The notes: generated by a model from the letters alone, not told the origin. A DNA stretch of 62,709 nucleotides from CAG-964 sp902789345 (GCA_052117325.1 JBQKJJ010000015.1), one strand, 5' to 3'; shown: positions 25,238-35,242, counted from the first letter of the stretch. Numbers and translations are program-made.

Positions 25238-25777
25238 ATGCTTATAGAGTATAAAGATGATTATTACAGAATGTCCGGAAATAAATACCATTCAAGAATA
25301 AAAAATATGGTTGAGTTGTTATTTGACCACAGACTTAAATATATGCTTTTATGGCGAAAATTCAAGAAAGGTCATAATCCAATTACAAGAATCAGAATGT
25401 ACAGGATTTCTAAAAAATATGGAATTGAGATCTCCACCTCGGCTAAAATAGGCAGAGGTTTATATTTAGGGCACCCCTACAATATAACCGTTGCCGGTGA
25501 AGCAGAACTTGGGGATAATGTTAATTTACATAAGGGCTGTACTATAGGCCGTGAAAACAGAGGAAAAAGAGTTGGTGCCCCTAAAATAGGTAACAATGTT
25601 TATATTGGAATTAATGCTGTTGTTGTAGGTAATATTAGGGTAGGAAATGATGTGCTTATTGCTCCTAACAGCTATGTTAATTTTGATATTCCGGACCACT
25701 CCATTGTAATTGGCAATCCTGCTGCTGTTCATCATAATCCTGATGCAACTAAGGGTTATGTGAATTTTACAGTATAA
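25238..25777 (+). CDS. Hexapeptide-repeat acetyltransferase
   Basis: A 179-residue left-handed beta-helix O-acetyltransferase, related to serine/maltose acetyltransferases. The hexapeptide repeats run from ~IGRGLYLGHPYNITVAGEAELG to VGNDVLIAPNSYV. The catalytic His lies in GHPYNI or NLHKGCTIGRE. The C-terminus ends in the IVIGNPAAVH motif. Start at 25238 is set by TTGGAGGATAAAACC; the frame extends upstream into the previous gene. It would decorate the polysaccharide with acetyl groups. Confidence 0.88.
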   Translation: MLIEYKDDYYRMSGNKYHSRIKNMVELLFDHRLKYMLLWRKFKKGHNPITRIRMYRISKKYGIEISTSAKIGRGLYLGHPYNITVAGEAELGDNVNLHKGCTIGRENRGKRVGAPKIGNNVYIGINAVVVGNIRVGNDVLIAPNSYVNFDIPDHSIVIGNPAAVHHNPDATKGYVNFTV

Positions 25778-25810
25778 AAATCTTAACTAAAATGTGGGAA
25801 AAGAAGTGAA

Positions 25811-26512
25811 ATGATGATACCTAAAAAAATACACTATTGTTGGTTTGGTAAAGGGAAAAAACCAAGGCTTGCGCAAAAATGTATTGCAAGCTGGAAAAAG
25901 TGTTGCCCTGATTTTGATATTTTCGAATGGAACGAAAGCAATTTTGATGTAAACCTTAACGGCTACACAAAATATTGCTACGAAAACAAGAAATATGCGT
26001 TCTTAAGTGACTATGTAAGACTACTGGTGGTGTACCGGGAGGGGGGTATTTATTTTGATACCGATGTAGAGGTATTCAAAAGCATTGAACCTCTTTTGAA
26101 TAACAGTGCCTATTTTGGCTTCGAGGAAAAGAACTTTATTAATACCGGACTGGGCTTTGGAGCAGAGGCACAAAACAGTGCGGTGGCAAAAATGATTGAT
26201 GAATACAATGACCTTCTTGACGGGAAACATGGAGTTATAGGCTGTCCAAAGCTAAATACTGACGCTTTGCTATCATGCGGGCTTAAATTAAACGGAGAAA
26301 CACAGTACCTACCGGATGCTACTGTTTATTCGGCAGATTATTTTAACCCATATAGTGCACCCACAGGGGTTTTAAAAAAAACAAAAAATACATATACCGT
26401 ACATTGGTATATGGGAAGCTGCTTAACGACTGCACAGAAGGTCAGAGGTTGGATAGGCAGACCTCTGCATCGCATATTTGGCAATGATTTTATCAGGAGA
26501 TTAAAAAAATGA
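25811..26512 (+). CDS. GT32-type glycosyltransferase (DXD)
   Basis: A 233-residue enzyme of the capsular GT32 / mannosyltransferase OCH1-like family. It begins IPKKIHYCWFGKGKKP and carries the DXD metal motif in GGIYFDTDVEV (~residues 76-86). It is common in capsule clusters of Firmicutes, where it adds galactose or mannose; the sugar is not predictable. Overlaps the next gene by four bases. Confidence 0.87.
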   Translation: MMIPKKIHYCWFGKGKKPRLAQKCIASWKKCCPDFDIFEWNESNFDVNLNGYTKYCYENKKYAFLSDYVRLLVVYREGGIYFDTDVEVFKSIEPLLNNSAYFGFEEKNFINTGLGFGAEAQNSAVAKMIDEYNDLLDGKHGVIGCPKLNTDALLSCGLKLNGETQYLPDATVYSADYFNPYSAPTGVLKKTKNTYTVHWYMGSCLTTAQKVRGWIGRPLHRIFGNDFIRRLKK

Positions 26513-27702
26513 AAAAAATATTGATTGTTTCTCACGCAATGGAAATCGGAGGTGCAGAGCGTGCGTTGCTGGGATTGCTTGAAAGTATAGATACACAGCT
26601 ATATCAGGTGGATTTATTTTTGCTCCGTCACGAAGGAGAGCTTTTAAAGCTGATACCAAACAATATTAATCTGTTGCCGGAAATACCTGAATATACTGTA
26701 CTTGAGCGTCCTATGAAGCAGACCTTGAGGGAGGGACATTTTCTCTTAACTGCGTCCCGATTATATGGAAAACTCAAAGCGGAGCGTTTTGCAAAAAAGA
26801 ATAACTTTGATGTAAGTGCCATTGCCATAGAGTACAGCCATAAGTACACAAAAAAATTTATGCCAAAAATTCAGGAAAACACTATATATGATCTAGCCAT
26901 AAGCTTTTTAACACCACACTATTTTGTTGCAGAAAAGGTAAATGCAAATAAAAAAGTGGCGTGGATACATACAGACTATGACTTCATTGATGTTGATATA
27001 AACTCAGAGCTTTCTATGTGGAACAAATTTGATAAAATTGCTGCAGTATCTGAAAGTGTAGAGCAAAGCTTTGTTAAAAAATTTCCTTCACTAAAGGATA
27101 AGGTTTTTGTGTTTGAGAACATAATGTCTGCCAAGCTTATTGTTACTCAGTCGAAGGATAATCCGAAGCTTAGCTTTTCCCCCGAAAACATTAATCTTTT
27201 ATCAGTAGGTCGCTTTTGCCACGCAAAAAATTTCGACAATGTGCCGGAAATTTGCAAAATAATAAGGAATAATGGCTTAAATGTTAAATGGTATTTAATC
27301 GGCTATGGGGGAGATGAGAATTTAATCTGTAAGAAGATTCAAGAGGAAAATATGCAGGATTATGTAATAATGTTGGGAAAGCAGGAAAATCCATATCCAT
27401 ATATTAATATGTGCGACGTGTATATTCAGCCATCAAGATACGAGGGAAAATGTGTTGCTGTTCGTGAAGCACAAATGCTTGGAAAGCCTGTGATTATTAC
27501 TAATTATACTACATCAAGCAGTCAGCTGAATAATGGCGTTGACGGTATAATAGTACCTATGGATAACCGTAGCTGTGGTGAAGAAATTGCAAAAATCCTT
27601 AATAATAAAGAACTTCTTGAAAAAATCAAAAGCAATTGTGCTAAAAATGATTACTCGGGATTTGAAGAAGCAAAAAAAATAAGTTATATAATGAATGGAT
27701 AA
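26509..27702 (+). CDS. GT4-type glycosyltransferase
   Basis: A 397-residue GT-B enzyme. The N-terminus has ILIVSHAMEIGGAERALLGLLE, a donor-independent helix typical of EpsD/CapM types. The donor site has LLSVGRFCHAKNFDNV and the RYEGKCVAVREAQMLGKPV E-x7-E region. It is coupled to the GT32 gene and followed by the pyruvyltransferase. Substrate unknown. Confidence 0.87.
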   Translation: MKKILIVSHAMEIGGAERALLGLLESIDTQLYQVDLFLLRHEGELLKLIPNNINLLPEIPEYTVLERPMKQTLREGHFLLTASRLYGKLKAERFAKKNNFDVSAIAIEYSHKYTKKFMPKIQENTIYDLAISFLTPHYFVAEKVNANKKVAWIHTDYDFIDVDINSELSMWNKFDKIAAVSESVEQSFVKKFPSLKDKVFVFENIMSAKLIVTQSKDNPKLSFSPENINLLSVGRFCHAKNFDNVPEICKIIRNNGLNVKWYLIGYGGDENLICKKIQEENMQDYVIMLGKQENPYPYINMCDVYIQPSRYEGKCVAVREAQMLGKPVIITNYTTSSSQLNNGVDGIIVPMDNRSCGEEIAKILNNKELLEKIKSNCAKNDYSGFEEAKKISYIMNG

Positions 27703-28831
27703 TGTTGATATGAGTACTACAAAAAGAGTAAAAACAATTACCTGTCACAATGTTTACAACATTGGTGCCAGTTTGCAAGCGTATGCTTTAACCAAGTACC
27801 TTAAAAATATAGGCTGCGAGGCTGAAATCATTAATTATATCCCTGATTATTTACGGCATTACAGACTGCTTGGGTGCAACAGCCCTGCATACAACAAGCC
27901 ATTATTAAGGCAGCTATACCAACTGGCAAAGCTGCCGCAAAGAATTATGGCAAGACTTTCAAAGCGCAAAAAGCGCTTCGATTCTTTTACAAAAAAGTAT
28001 TTACCTGTTACATCAAAGGTTTATAGAACAAATAATGAACTTAAGGCCGATGTTCCATATGCCGATGTTTATTTTGCAGGTAGCGACCAAATATGGAATA
28101 CGCTCTTTCCTAACGGTAAAGACCCATCTTTTTACCTGGATTTTGCACCTGAAGGTTCTATAAGAGCATCATATGCGGCCAGCTTTTCAACTGATAAAAT
28201 CTATGATGGGTATGAAGCACAAGTAAGCAACTGGCTGAAAAGACTGGATTATGTTTCAGTCAGAGAAAGTTCGGGAGTCGCTTTGGCAAAAAAATTAGGA
28301 GTAGATTTCCCCGTACAGGTATTGGATCCTGTGTTTTTACTAAATAAGGAACAATGGAGGGGCCTCGTTTCAGATTTAAACACCGACTATGAAAATGAGT
28401 ATATTTTAGTTTACGATTTTGAACAAAGTAAGCATCTGGAAAGTTTTGTTAGGACCCTCGCCAAGGAAAATAAGCTAAAAATTTTTTCGGTGTTGCCCTG
28501 CACATATTGTGACAGCTCTTTTGAAAATTCTGGTCCGCTGGAGTTTTTGGACCTAATAGAAAATGCTGCCTTTGTGGTTTCAAATTCCTTTCACGCAACT
28601 GCCTTTTCTATTATTTTTGAAAAGCAATTTTTTGTATTCAACAGGGAAGAAGCCATAAACAGCAGAATGCATGATATACTTCAGCTTTTTTCCCTTGACG
28701 ACAGAATAATAACAGACAGCAACGCCGCACCTGAAAATAAAATCAACTATCAGTCGACTAAAAAAATTCTCGACGAGTGCATATTAAAATCAAAGGATTA
28801 CATTAAACATATAGTTTTCGATAGTAAATAA
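27695..28831 (+). CDS. Polysaccharide pyruvyl transferase
   Basis: A 378-residue CsaB/WcaK-type enzyme that puts pyruvate ketals on surface sugars using phosphoenolpyruvate. It has CHNVYNIGASLQAYALTKYL at the N-terminus, FAGSDQIWN (~residues 124-132), and the C-terminal VVSNSFHATAFSIIFEK motif with the catalytic His. An additional fragment of a second member lies at 32.5 kb. It overlaps the preceding glycosyltransferase gene by eight bases. Confidence 0.9.
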   Translation: MDNVDMSTTKRVKTITCHNVYNIGASLQAYALTKYLKNIGCEAEIINYIPDYLRHYRLLGCNSPAYNKPLLRQLYQLAKLPQRIMARLSKRKKRFDSFTKKYLPVTSKVYRTNNELKADVPYADVYFAGSDQIWNTLFPNGKDPSFYLDFAPEGSIRASYAASFSTDKIYDGYEAQVSNWLKRLDYVSVRESSGVALAKKLGVDFPVQVLDPVFLLNKEQWRGLVSDLNTDYENEYILVYDFEQSKHLESFVRTLAKENKLKIFSVLPCTYCDSSFENSGPLEFLDLIENAAFVVSNSFHATAFSIIFEKQFFVFNREEAINSRMHDILQLFSLDDRIITDSNAAPENKINYQSTKKILDECILKSKDYIKHIVFDSK

Positions 28832-28904
28832 ACAGTCAAAGCGACTTAGGTTGCACATACATAAAGGGTTAAAAATATACTTGAAAATTTGGAGTTACTA
28901 CAAA

Positions 28905-30461
28905 ATGAAAGAATACAATAGATTACAAAACTCTTTTTTTAGTCTTGCAAGCGGAATGGTATACAGGATTATTACATTATTAACTGCATTTGTGGTAAGG
29001 ACAGTTTTTGTCAACTGCTTAAGTACCGATTATTTGGGCGTAAACGGACTGTGTACAAATATTCTTTCTATGCTGTCTTTAGCTGAACTTGGATTTGGTA
29101 CAGCAATGGTGTACAGTATGTACAAACCCTTAGCGGAAAAGGATTATAACAAGTTGCAACAGCTAATGGATTTGTATAAAAAGGTTTATGCAATAATAGG
29201 CACAGTGATTTTAGTTCTAGGATTGTGCCTTGTGCCTTTTCTTGACCTGCTTGTAAAGGATAAACCTAGAATAGACGGATTTTCCTTTTATTATCTGCTG
29301 TTTTTACTGGACGCTGTTGTATCATATTGGTTTTTTGCGTACAGAAGCTCTTTGCTTACTGCCGACCAAAAAATGTATATGGTAACAAACTATAATACGG
29401 CTTTTAATATAATTAAGTCTGTATTGCAAATAATTATGCTGTTGGCTTTTCATAATTTTGCTATATACGTTATTATACAGATTATCTGCACCGTAGGTCA
29501 GAATATTTGTATAGCCCTAAAGGTCAACAGGATGTACCCTATATTTAAAAAAAATAAAAGCAATGTATTGCCTAAAGGTGAAAGAAACAAGATATTTCGG
29601 GATGTGAAGGCACTTATGTTTACCAAAGTAGGACATATTGCACTTAATAGCACAGACAATATTATTGTTTCAGCCTTTGTAGGTATTACCCAGGTTGGCC
29701 TTTTGTCAAATTATCTACTGATAACCAATGCAGTTACGGCAGTGCTTACTCAAGTAACAGGGGCTCTTATGGGAAGCCTTGGAAATTACTTTGCAAAAGA
29801 GGATAAGGCGTCCGGTTACGGCATTTTTAAAAAAGTAGAATTTTTAAATTTCTGGTTGTATGGCTTTTCCACCATATGTATTATTACATTGTTAAACCCA
29901 TTTATTACTATATGGCTGGGTGAAAGCTATAAAATGCCATTTTCGGTTGTTATATGGACATCAATAAACTTCTTTGTGGCAGGCTTTTTAAATACACTTT
30001 ACACATTCCGTTCCACACTTGGACTTTTTACCCAGGGACAATACCGACCGATTATTGTCGCTGCTCTTAATATCGTGTTGTCAATAGTCTTTAGCCAGTT
30101 TTGGGGAGTTTCCGGAATTTTAGCGGCAACATTTGTTTCAAGGGCTTGTGTGAATCTTTGGTATGACCCTTGGTTGGTTCATAAGTACGGCTTTAATGTG
30201 TCGGTAAAACCGTTCCTTAAAAAATATATGTTCAGAATCCCATTTATCGTTGTAATTACTGTTGCTACGGTATGGATTTCCAATTTAATCTTTCTAAATG
30301 GAGTAACGCTATGGAGTTTTGTACTTGTTACAATAATAACTGCAGTTTTGCCAAATATATTATTTTTATTGTGTTACCGTAAAGATGAAAGCTTTAAGTA
30401 CTTTTTAGATATAGTTAGGAACCGTCTTTTAGGTAAATTAATTAAAGGAAATAACAATTAA
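28905..30461 (+). CDS. Polysaccharide flippase (Wzx-like, MATE/MOP fold)
   Basis: A 518-residue integral membrane protein with 12-14 predicted helices, of the oligosaccharide flippase family. The N-terminus RLQNSFFSLASGMVYRIITLL and the NGLCTNILSMLSLAELGFGTAM segment are typical. It would move the lipid-linked repeat unit across the membrane to the EpsG-type polymerase. I start at the ATG at 28905 (TTGGAGTTACTACAAA upstream) rather than at the TTG at 28851, which has no ribosome-binding site. Confidence 0.9.
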   Translation: MKEYNRLQNSFFSLASGMVYRIITLLTAFVVRTVFVNCLSTDYLGVNGLCTNILSMLSLAELGFGTAMVYSMYKPLAEKDYNKLQQLMDLYKKVYAIIGTVILVLGLCLVPFLDLLVKDKPRIDGFSFYYLLFLLDAVVSYWFFAYRSSLLTADQKMYMVTNYNTAFNIIKSVLQIIMLLAFHNFAIYVIIQIICTVGQNICIALKVNRMYPIFKKNKSNVLPKGERNKIFRDVKALMFTKVGHIALNSTDNIIVSAFVGITQVGLLSNYLLITNAVTAVLTQVTGALMGSLGNYFAKEDKASGYGIFKKVEFLNFWLYGFSTICIITLLNPFITIWLGESYKMPFSVVIWTSINFFVAGFLNTLYTFRSTLGLFTQGQYRPIIVAALNIVLSIVFSQFWGVSGILAATFVSRACVNLWYDPWLVHKYGFNVSVKPFLKKYMFRIPFIVVITVATVWISNLIFLNGVTLWSFVLVTIITAVLPNILFLLCYRKDESFKYFLDIVRNRLLGKLIKGNNN

Positions 30462-30466
30462 CATAT

Positions 30467-31030
30467 ATGAACATCTTATCAAAATTAATACAATACATAT
30501 ACTGTTTGCCGTATTTTGAGCTGGCCTTGTTTGTTGCTGCGGCGTCTGTTATTTGTGCTGCGGTAAACAGTTTTTTATATAAATACAGTTGGTGGCGTTA
30601 CACTCTTATTGCCATAGGCACTGCTTATACAATGCTTTTGCTATACATTACACTTTTGGGCCGTACAGAACCTGCAGTAAATAATATTTCTCTGGTTCCC
30701 TTTGAGGCTTACATTAGTTATCTTAACGGCGCACAGGAAATGCTTAGAACCTGCATAATGAATATTGTCCTGTTCTACCCCTTGGGGCTTGTTTTTGGAG
30801 CATTGCTTGCAAAGCAAAAGCTCTGGAAACTGCTTTTGGCATGGGCAATTTGCTGTGGGTTAAGTATAATGATAGAGCTAAGTCAGTATATTTTCAGTAT
30901 AGGCTATGCGGAGGTTGATGATATAATCAACAATACTATTGGTGCCGCATTGGGAATATTAGTTATGCAAACAGGTACAGCCCTGGTCCTTTTTATAAAA
31001 GAAAAGCTGCATAATAACAGCTATAAATAA
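30467..31030 (+). CDS. VanZ-family membrane protein
   Basis: A 187-residue protein with five hydrophobic helices. The central NIVLFYPLGLVFG segment, the IELSQYIFSIGYAEVDDIINNTIGA motif near the C-terminus and the LGR near residue 66 are hallmarks of VanZ-like proteins, which affect susceptibility to glycopeptides by an unclear route. The 3' end of this gene (from 30877) is repeated at 32600-32758 in a broken copy. A hairpin GGTTTATCT/AGATAAACC (31038-31060) follows the stop, without a T-run. Confidence 0.85.
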   Translation: MNILSKLIQYIYCLPYFELALFVAAASVICAAVNSFLYKYSWWRYTLIAIGTAYTMLLLYITLLGRTEPAVNNISLVPFEAYISYLNGAQEMLRTCIMNIVLFYPLGLVFGALLAKQKLWKLLLAWAICCGLSIMIELSQYIFSIGYAEVDDIINNTIGAALGILVMQTGTALVLFIKEKLHNNSYK

Positions 31031-31222
31031 TTTAACAGGTTTATCTAATAAAGATAAACCACACAAGCCTATAATTCATACTAAGATACAATAAAACAAT
31101 TTAATAAAACCAACTACTGTGGTTACAAAAACATCCTTTAAGGTGACATCATAAATATTAGCGCAAGGCAGTGGCGTATTGAAGCGTTTAATCAATAATT
31201 AGTAGTAAACCCAATAAGCGTA

Positions 31223-31251
31223 TTGACGCAAAAAATATTTAGTGCTATAAT
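31223..31251 (+). promoter_or_regulatory. Promoter of the F420-hydrogenase-like gene
   Basis: TTGACG (31223-31228) and TATAAT (31246-31251), 17 bases apart. A short CACAC/GTGTG hairpin follows at about 31252. The motif GCGTATTGA occurs twice just upstream (about 31173 and 31218). The gap 31031-31307 holds no gene. Confidence 0.8.
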
Positions 31252-31307
31252 CACACACTGGAAGTGTGTATTTAAATCATTAAGAACGTTAAACAGGTGA
31301 TAAAATT

Positions 31308-32474
31308 ATGAACTTATGTAGCAAGGACAATTGTTCTGCTTGCGGAGCTTGTGTAAGTATTTGTCCTAAAAATGCAATAAAATATGAAAAAGATGAATAT
31401 GGATATGAATATCCCCGCATAGACAGCAATCTGTGTGTTGATTGTGGTTTATGTGCTAAAAGCTGCCACATATTAAATCATGTGGAACGAAACACCTCTA
31501 AAAAAGCGTATGCCGTATGGAGTAACGATCCTGTTGACAGGGCCACCAGCACATCAGGCGGTGCAGCATCGGTGTTTTATCAGAAGGTACTTGATAATAA
31601 TGGCGTTTGTTACGGTGCGGCATATGACGAAAATTTGAATGTTATAATAAAAGGATACTCAGACGATAGAGTTACAGAGTTTAAAAATTCAAAATATGTT
31701 CACAGTGATATGACCAATGCCTATGCAAAAATAAAGAAAAATCTTGTAAAGGATAGACAAGTAATATTTATAGGGTTGCCATGCCAAGTGGCAGCCCTGC
31801 GAACATACCTGAAAAAAGAATATGAAAACCTTGTACTTGTAGACATTATTTGTCATGGCACCCCACCGCAGGATTATTTAAAAAACCATATTAATACTCT
31901 CGAACAAAAATATAAAAAGAAAGCAGACATTGTTAAATTCAGAATTGAAGATGAATGTTATTTTACTCTTTTAAAAAAAGGGGAAAATAAACCTTTTGTG
32001 TCTGCTTATAAGGATATTGATACATATTTATTGTCATTTCTTGAAGCTTTGACCTATTATGAATCCTGCTATAATTGCAAATACGCCTGCGGCGAGAGGG
32101 TTTCTGATATTACAATAGGCGACTTTTGGGGCTTGGGTTTGGAAGTACCATTTAATCATCCATATACAGGTGCTATTTCTCTGGTACTTGTTAATAATAA
32201 AAAAGGACTTGACTTTTTTGAGGGCGTAAAAGACAAAGTATTTTTCGAAGAACGCCCGGTTTCAGAGGCAATAAAGGGAAATGCTCAGCTTAATACTCCG
32301 TCAAAAAGAAACAGGCATAGAGATGATTTTCTAGAACTTGTTAAAAATAACAGCTTTGACAACTCTGTGAAAAGCATTTATTCAGAGTATATTAAGAAAC
32401 ACAAGCCTGTTGTAATGAAAAACCACATTAAAAGAAAAATCAGACTTTTTGCAAAGAAAATCCTCAGGGGGTAA
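31308..32474 (+). CDS. Coenzyme F420 hydrogenase beta-like protein
   Basis: A 388-residue protein with an N-terminal two-cluster ferredoxin (CSACGACVSICP and CVDCGLCAKSC, residues 8-50). A FrhB-type N- and C-terminal pair follows (TSGGAASVFYQKVLDNNGVCYG, FIGLPCQVAALR and ICHGTPP). A further Cys cluster, CYNCKYACGERVSDITIGDFWG, is near residues 249-270. Homologs sit in surface-polysaccharide loci beside pyruvyltransferases, here both the intact one at 27.7 kb and the fragment downstream. Their role is not established; an oxidoreductase step on a sugar or lipid carrier is plausible. A start at 31308 follows CAGGTGATAAAATT. Confidence 0.85.
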   Translation: MNLCSKDNCSACGACVSICPKNAIKYEKDEYGYEYPRIDSNLCVDCGLCAKSCHILNHVERNTSKKAYAVWSNDPVDRATSTSGGAASVFYQKVLDNNGVCYGAAYDENLNVIIKGYSDDRVTEFKNSKYVHSDMTNAYAKIKKNLVKDRQVIFIGLPCQVAALRTYLKKEYENLVLVDIICHGTPPQDYLKNHINTLEQKYKKKADIVKFRIEDECYFTLLKKGENKPFVSAYKDIDTYLLSFLEALTYYESCYNCKYACGERVSDITIGDFWGLGLEVPFNHPYTGAISLVLVNNKKGLDFFEGVKDKVFFEERPVSEAIKGNAQLNTPSKRNRHRDDFLELVKNNSFDNSVKSIYSEYIKKHKPVVMKNHIKRKIRLFAKKILRG

Positions 32475-32476
32475 AT

Positions 32477-32600
32477 ATGAGGGTAGGAATAATGTCCATG
32501 CAAAGAATTATTAACTATGGTTCTTTTTGACAATCGTATGGCCTAAAAACTATTGAGTCCTTAGGCGATAATACTGTTAAATTTGTTGACTACAAAGTAG
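32477..32600 (+). pseudogene. Pyruvyl transferase 5' fragment
   Basis: MRVGIMSMQRIINYGSF, a stop (TGA at 32528-32530), then QSYGLKTIESLGDNTVKFVDYK: the N-terminus of a second polysaccharide pyruvyl transferase. It is cut by a nonsense codon and breaks off at ~32600, where the sequence turns into the 3' end of a VanZ gene. The intact gene would be about 370 codons. Remnant only. Confidence 0.82.
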
Positions 32601-32753
32601 CTAAGTCAGTATATTTTCAGTATAGGTTATGCGGAGGTTGACGATGTAATCAACAATACTATTGGCGCCGCATTGGGAATATTAATTATGCAGGCAGGAA
32701 CAGCCCTTGTCATTTTTATAAAAGAAAAACTGCATAATCACGGCCATAAATAA
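32600..32753 (+). pseudogene. VanZ 3' fragment, repeat of 30877-31030
   Basis: Fifty codons beginning LSQYIFSIGYAEVDD repeat the C-terminus of the VanZ gene at 30.5 kb, with several synonymous and a few conservative changes (VINN for IINN, NHGHK for NNSYK). The match continues a few bases past the stop (TAATTTAACAG). It shows that a VanZ-pyruvyltransferase region was once duplicated, and that the second copy suffered a deletion. Confidence 0.9.
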
Positions 32754-32777
32754 TTTAACAGTTTAACTAAAAGGGAT

Positions 32778-32820
32778 AAAACCATTTTGCGAAATCATAT
32801 GCCTGCAAAATGGTTTTTTT
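32778..32820 (+). terminator. Terminator closing the polysaccharide cluster
   Basis: AACCATTTTGC (32780-32790) pairs with GCAAAATGGTT (32805-32815), then a run of T. It ends transcription from the polysaccharide genes. Confidence 0.92.
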
Positions 32821-32905
32821 AATAAAAAGATTCAATGCACAAGCCCATAGGGTACATAAAAATTAAATATTTTTTCATAATTATAAATAATAATTATATA
32901 CGCAC

Positions 32906-32934
32906 TTGCAAAATGTTAGAAATCTTGGTATAAT
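32906..32934 (+). promoter_or_regulatory. Promoter of the hybrid kinase
   Basis: TTGCAA (32906-32911) and TATAAT (32929-32934) at 17 bases. The ~85-base leader to the coding start contains GTCTGCAATTTTG but no recognised element. Confidence 0.75.
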
Positions 32935-33025
32935 ATACCATATTTGGAATTATTTTAGCAAACCTTGTTTGTTACAGGCGTGAATTGTCTGCAATTTTGA
33001 AAATGTATAGGGTTAGGAGAAAAGT

Positions 33026-35242
33026 ATGGTAAAGAAAATAAGTAAAACCATGATTATAATAGTGCTGGTGTGTACCATTGTCACAGCTATATTAACATAT
33101 GCAATTTATAAAACCATTACCTATGAGCTTTATAAAGAACGCTGCTATCATTTAAAGGAAACCACCCAACAAATGATAAGTCAGGTTAACTATGTGATTG
33201 CACATCAGTGGAAGCAACTGACGGTTGCCGATGTTTCAATGCATAAGTACTTTGAAAATAACAAAAATACGGAAACACCTTGTGAGATTGTAGATTATAA
33301 TAATAAAATGCTTCAGCCGGAATCTGCCGAAATAGTTGTATTTGATGACAAGGGAAATGTTTATTACAAAAACGGAGTTCAAAGGCGTTGGACAGACCCT
33401 GATATACTGGTAAGCGGGGCTAAAACACAGCTCCTGATTCACTCTGAAAAAACCTATACAGTGGACAGGAATGTATGTGTTTTATTTTTGAAAAAGCTTG
33501 ATACACCCATACTACTGGGTAAAAGCGGTAAAAAGCTTACGCATATTGCAATATTGCAGAAAATGGAATATTTTGAATCTATTTTTAAGTCCTCCGCATA
33601 TCAAAAAGCCAACAACACCGTACTTATTACATCTAATGGCAACAGAATATATTATGACAATTTTTCCGACAATATAAGCAACGAAGAGAAAAAAATAATT
33701 AATTCCTACAATGTTATTGAGGCTATGGCAAACTGTGAATTTTTGTACGACGGCTCTTATGATACCTTTAAAAATAATATAATATCGGGAAAACCGGGTG
33801 CAGCAGAAATAGTAATAGATAATACTGATTATTTTATAGCGTACGGCTCTATTGACAACGGCAGGCGGCTTATGATATTGGTATCCAGCGAGTATGTAAG
33901 CGCAAACACTTCCGGATTTACAAGTATGTTGCTGCATACCATAGTATTTTTCGGTTCACTGTTTTTGTTGCTGGTAACAGTTGTAGTTTTTGTTATTACC
34001 TATAGTAACGGTAAGTCTAAAATATATGAAAAAGAGCGTGAAATGAACGAACAACTGCAAAAGGCTATAGCAGAAACCAACCGCGCCAACCGGGCAAAAA
34101 CAGATTTTTTGGCGCATATTTCACACGATATTCGCACACCTATTAACGGAATTATGGGTATGCTTGATATTGCAAACCGACATATAGGAAATTGGGAAAA
34201 GGTAGAGGACTGTTTAAATAAAATACGAAGCTCGTCAAATCATTTGCTATTACTTATTAATGATATTCTGGATATGAGCCAAATAGAAAACGAAAGATTA
34301 GAGCTTGCCCAGGAATGCTTTGAAATAACCTCCCTGCTAGATGCCTGCATATCTATAATAATGGGACAAGTAGAGGAAAAAGATTTGGTGTTTATTTCCA
34401 GATACAGTACCATTAAACATAAAAATTTAGTGGGAAGTCCGCTGCATTTAAGGCAGATACTATTAAATGTTTTAAGCAATGCTGTAAAGTATACAGACAA
34501 CGGAGGTAAAATAGAATTTTCTGTTGATGAAATTGATTCTTATAGTAACTGTGCCTTATTTAAGTTTGTTATTAAGGACAACGGTATTGGTATGAGCGAG
34601 GATTTTCAAAGAAAAATCTTTGAACCTTTTGCACGAGGCACCAACAGCTACGCCTCGCAGTTTAAAGGCTCCGGACTTGGAATGTCTATATGTAAGGCCC
34701 TTACCACCAAAATGGGAGGCAAAATAACAGTTGACAGCAAGCTGAATGTAGGAAGTACATTTACTATAGTAATTCCGTTTTGGATAGATTCATCTCCGAC
34801 CCTTGCCGAAAAGCAGTCTGACAGCGACACTTCAGACAATATTAAGGGTATGAGAATATTGGTAGCAGAAGACAACGAGCTTAACAGTGAAATTGCAAAG
34901 GAATTGTTAGAGGACGCCGGCGCTGTAGTTACTTTGGCTAAAGACGGCAAAGAGGCTGTCAGTATTTTTAAACAGAGCTGTATACATGAAATTGACCTTA
35001 TCCTTATGGATATAATGATGCCTGTGCTAAATGGTTATGAAGCAACGCAGATTATACGGTCTTTAAGCAGAATAGACGCACAGACTGTACCTATTGTAGC
35101 TATGACGGCAAACGCTTTTTCTCATGACATACAAAAAGCAAAACAAGTTGGAATGAACGACCACATAGCTAAACCTATAGATGTACAAAAAATGTATAAG
35201 ATTATCAGCAGCTACAATAAGGGCTGTCAAACTATAACATAA
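33026..35242 (+). CDS. Hybrid sensor histidine kinase/response regulator
   Basis: A 738-residue membrane receptor. Transmembrane helices near residues 8-30 and 305-327 bracket a ~270-residue extracellular sensor domain. A cytoplasmic HisKA domain follows, with the phosphorylated His367 in HISHDIRTP. An ATPase domain comes next (N box LNVLSNAVKYTDNGG, G boxes DNGIGMS and GSGLGMS), then a receiver domain whose phosphorylated residue is Asp662 in LILMDIMMP. No separate phosphotransfer or output protein is next to it. The next gene encodes an orphan solute-binding lipoprotein, a possible partner that presents a ligand to the sensor domain. TTAGGAGAAAAGT precedes the start. Confidence 0.93.
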   Translation: MVKKISKTMIIIVLVCTIVTAILTYAIYKTITYELYKERCYHLKETTQQMISQVNYVIAHQWKQLTVADVSMHKYFENNKNTETPCEIVDYNNKMLQPESAEIVVFDDKGNVYYKNGVQRRWTDPDILVSGAKTQLLIHSEKTYTVDRNVCVLFLKKLDTPILLGKSGKKLTHIAILQKMEYFESIFKSSAYQKANNTVLITSNGNRIYYDNFSDNISNEEKKIINSYNVIEAMANCEFLYDGSYDTFKNNIISGKPGAAEIVIDNTDYFIAYGSIDNGRRLMILVSSEYVSANTSGFTSMLLHTIVFFGSLFLLLVTVVVFVITYSNGKSKIYEKEREMNEQLQKAIAETNRANRAKTDFLAHISHDIRTPINGIMGMLDIANRHIGNWEKVEDCLNKIRSSSNHLLLLINDILDMSQIENERLELAQECFEITSLLDACISIIMGQVEEKDLVFISRYSTIKHKNLVGSPLHLRQILLNVLSNAVKYTDNGGKIEFSVDEIDSYSNCALFKFVIKDNGIGMSEDFQRKIFEPFARGTNSYASQFKGSGLGMSICKALTTKMGGKITVDSKLNVGSTFTIVIPFWIDSSPTLAEKQSDSDTSDNIKGMRILVAEDNELNSEIAKELLEDAGAVVTLAKDGKEAVSIFKQSCIHEIDLILMDIMMPVLNGYEATQIIRSLSRIDAQTVPIVAMTANAFSHDIQKAKQVGMNDHIAKPIDVQKMYKIISSYNKGCQTIT

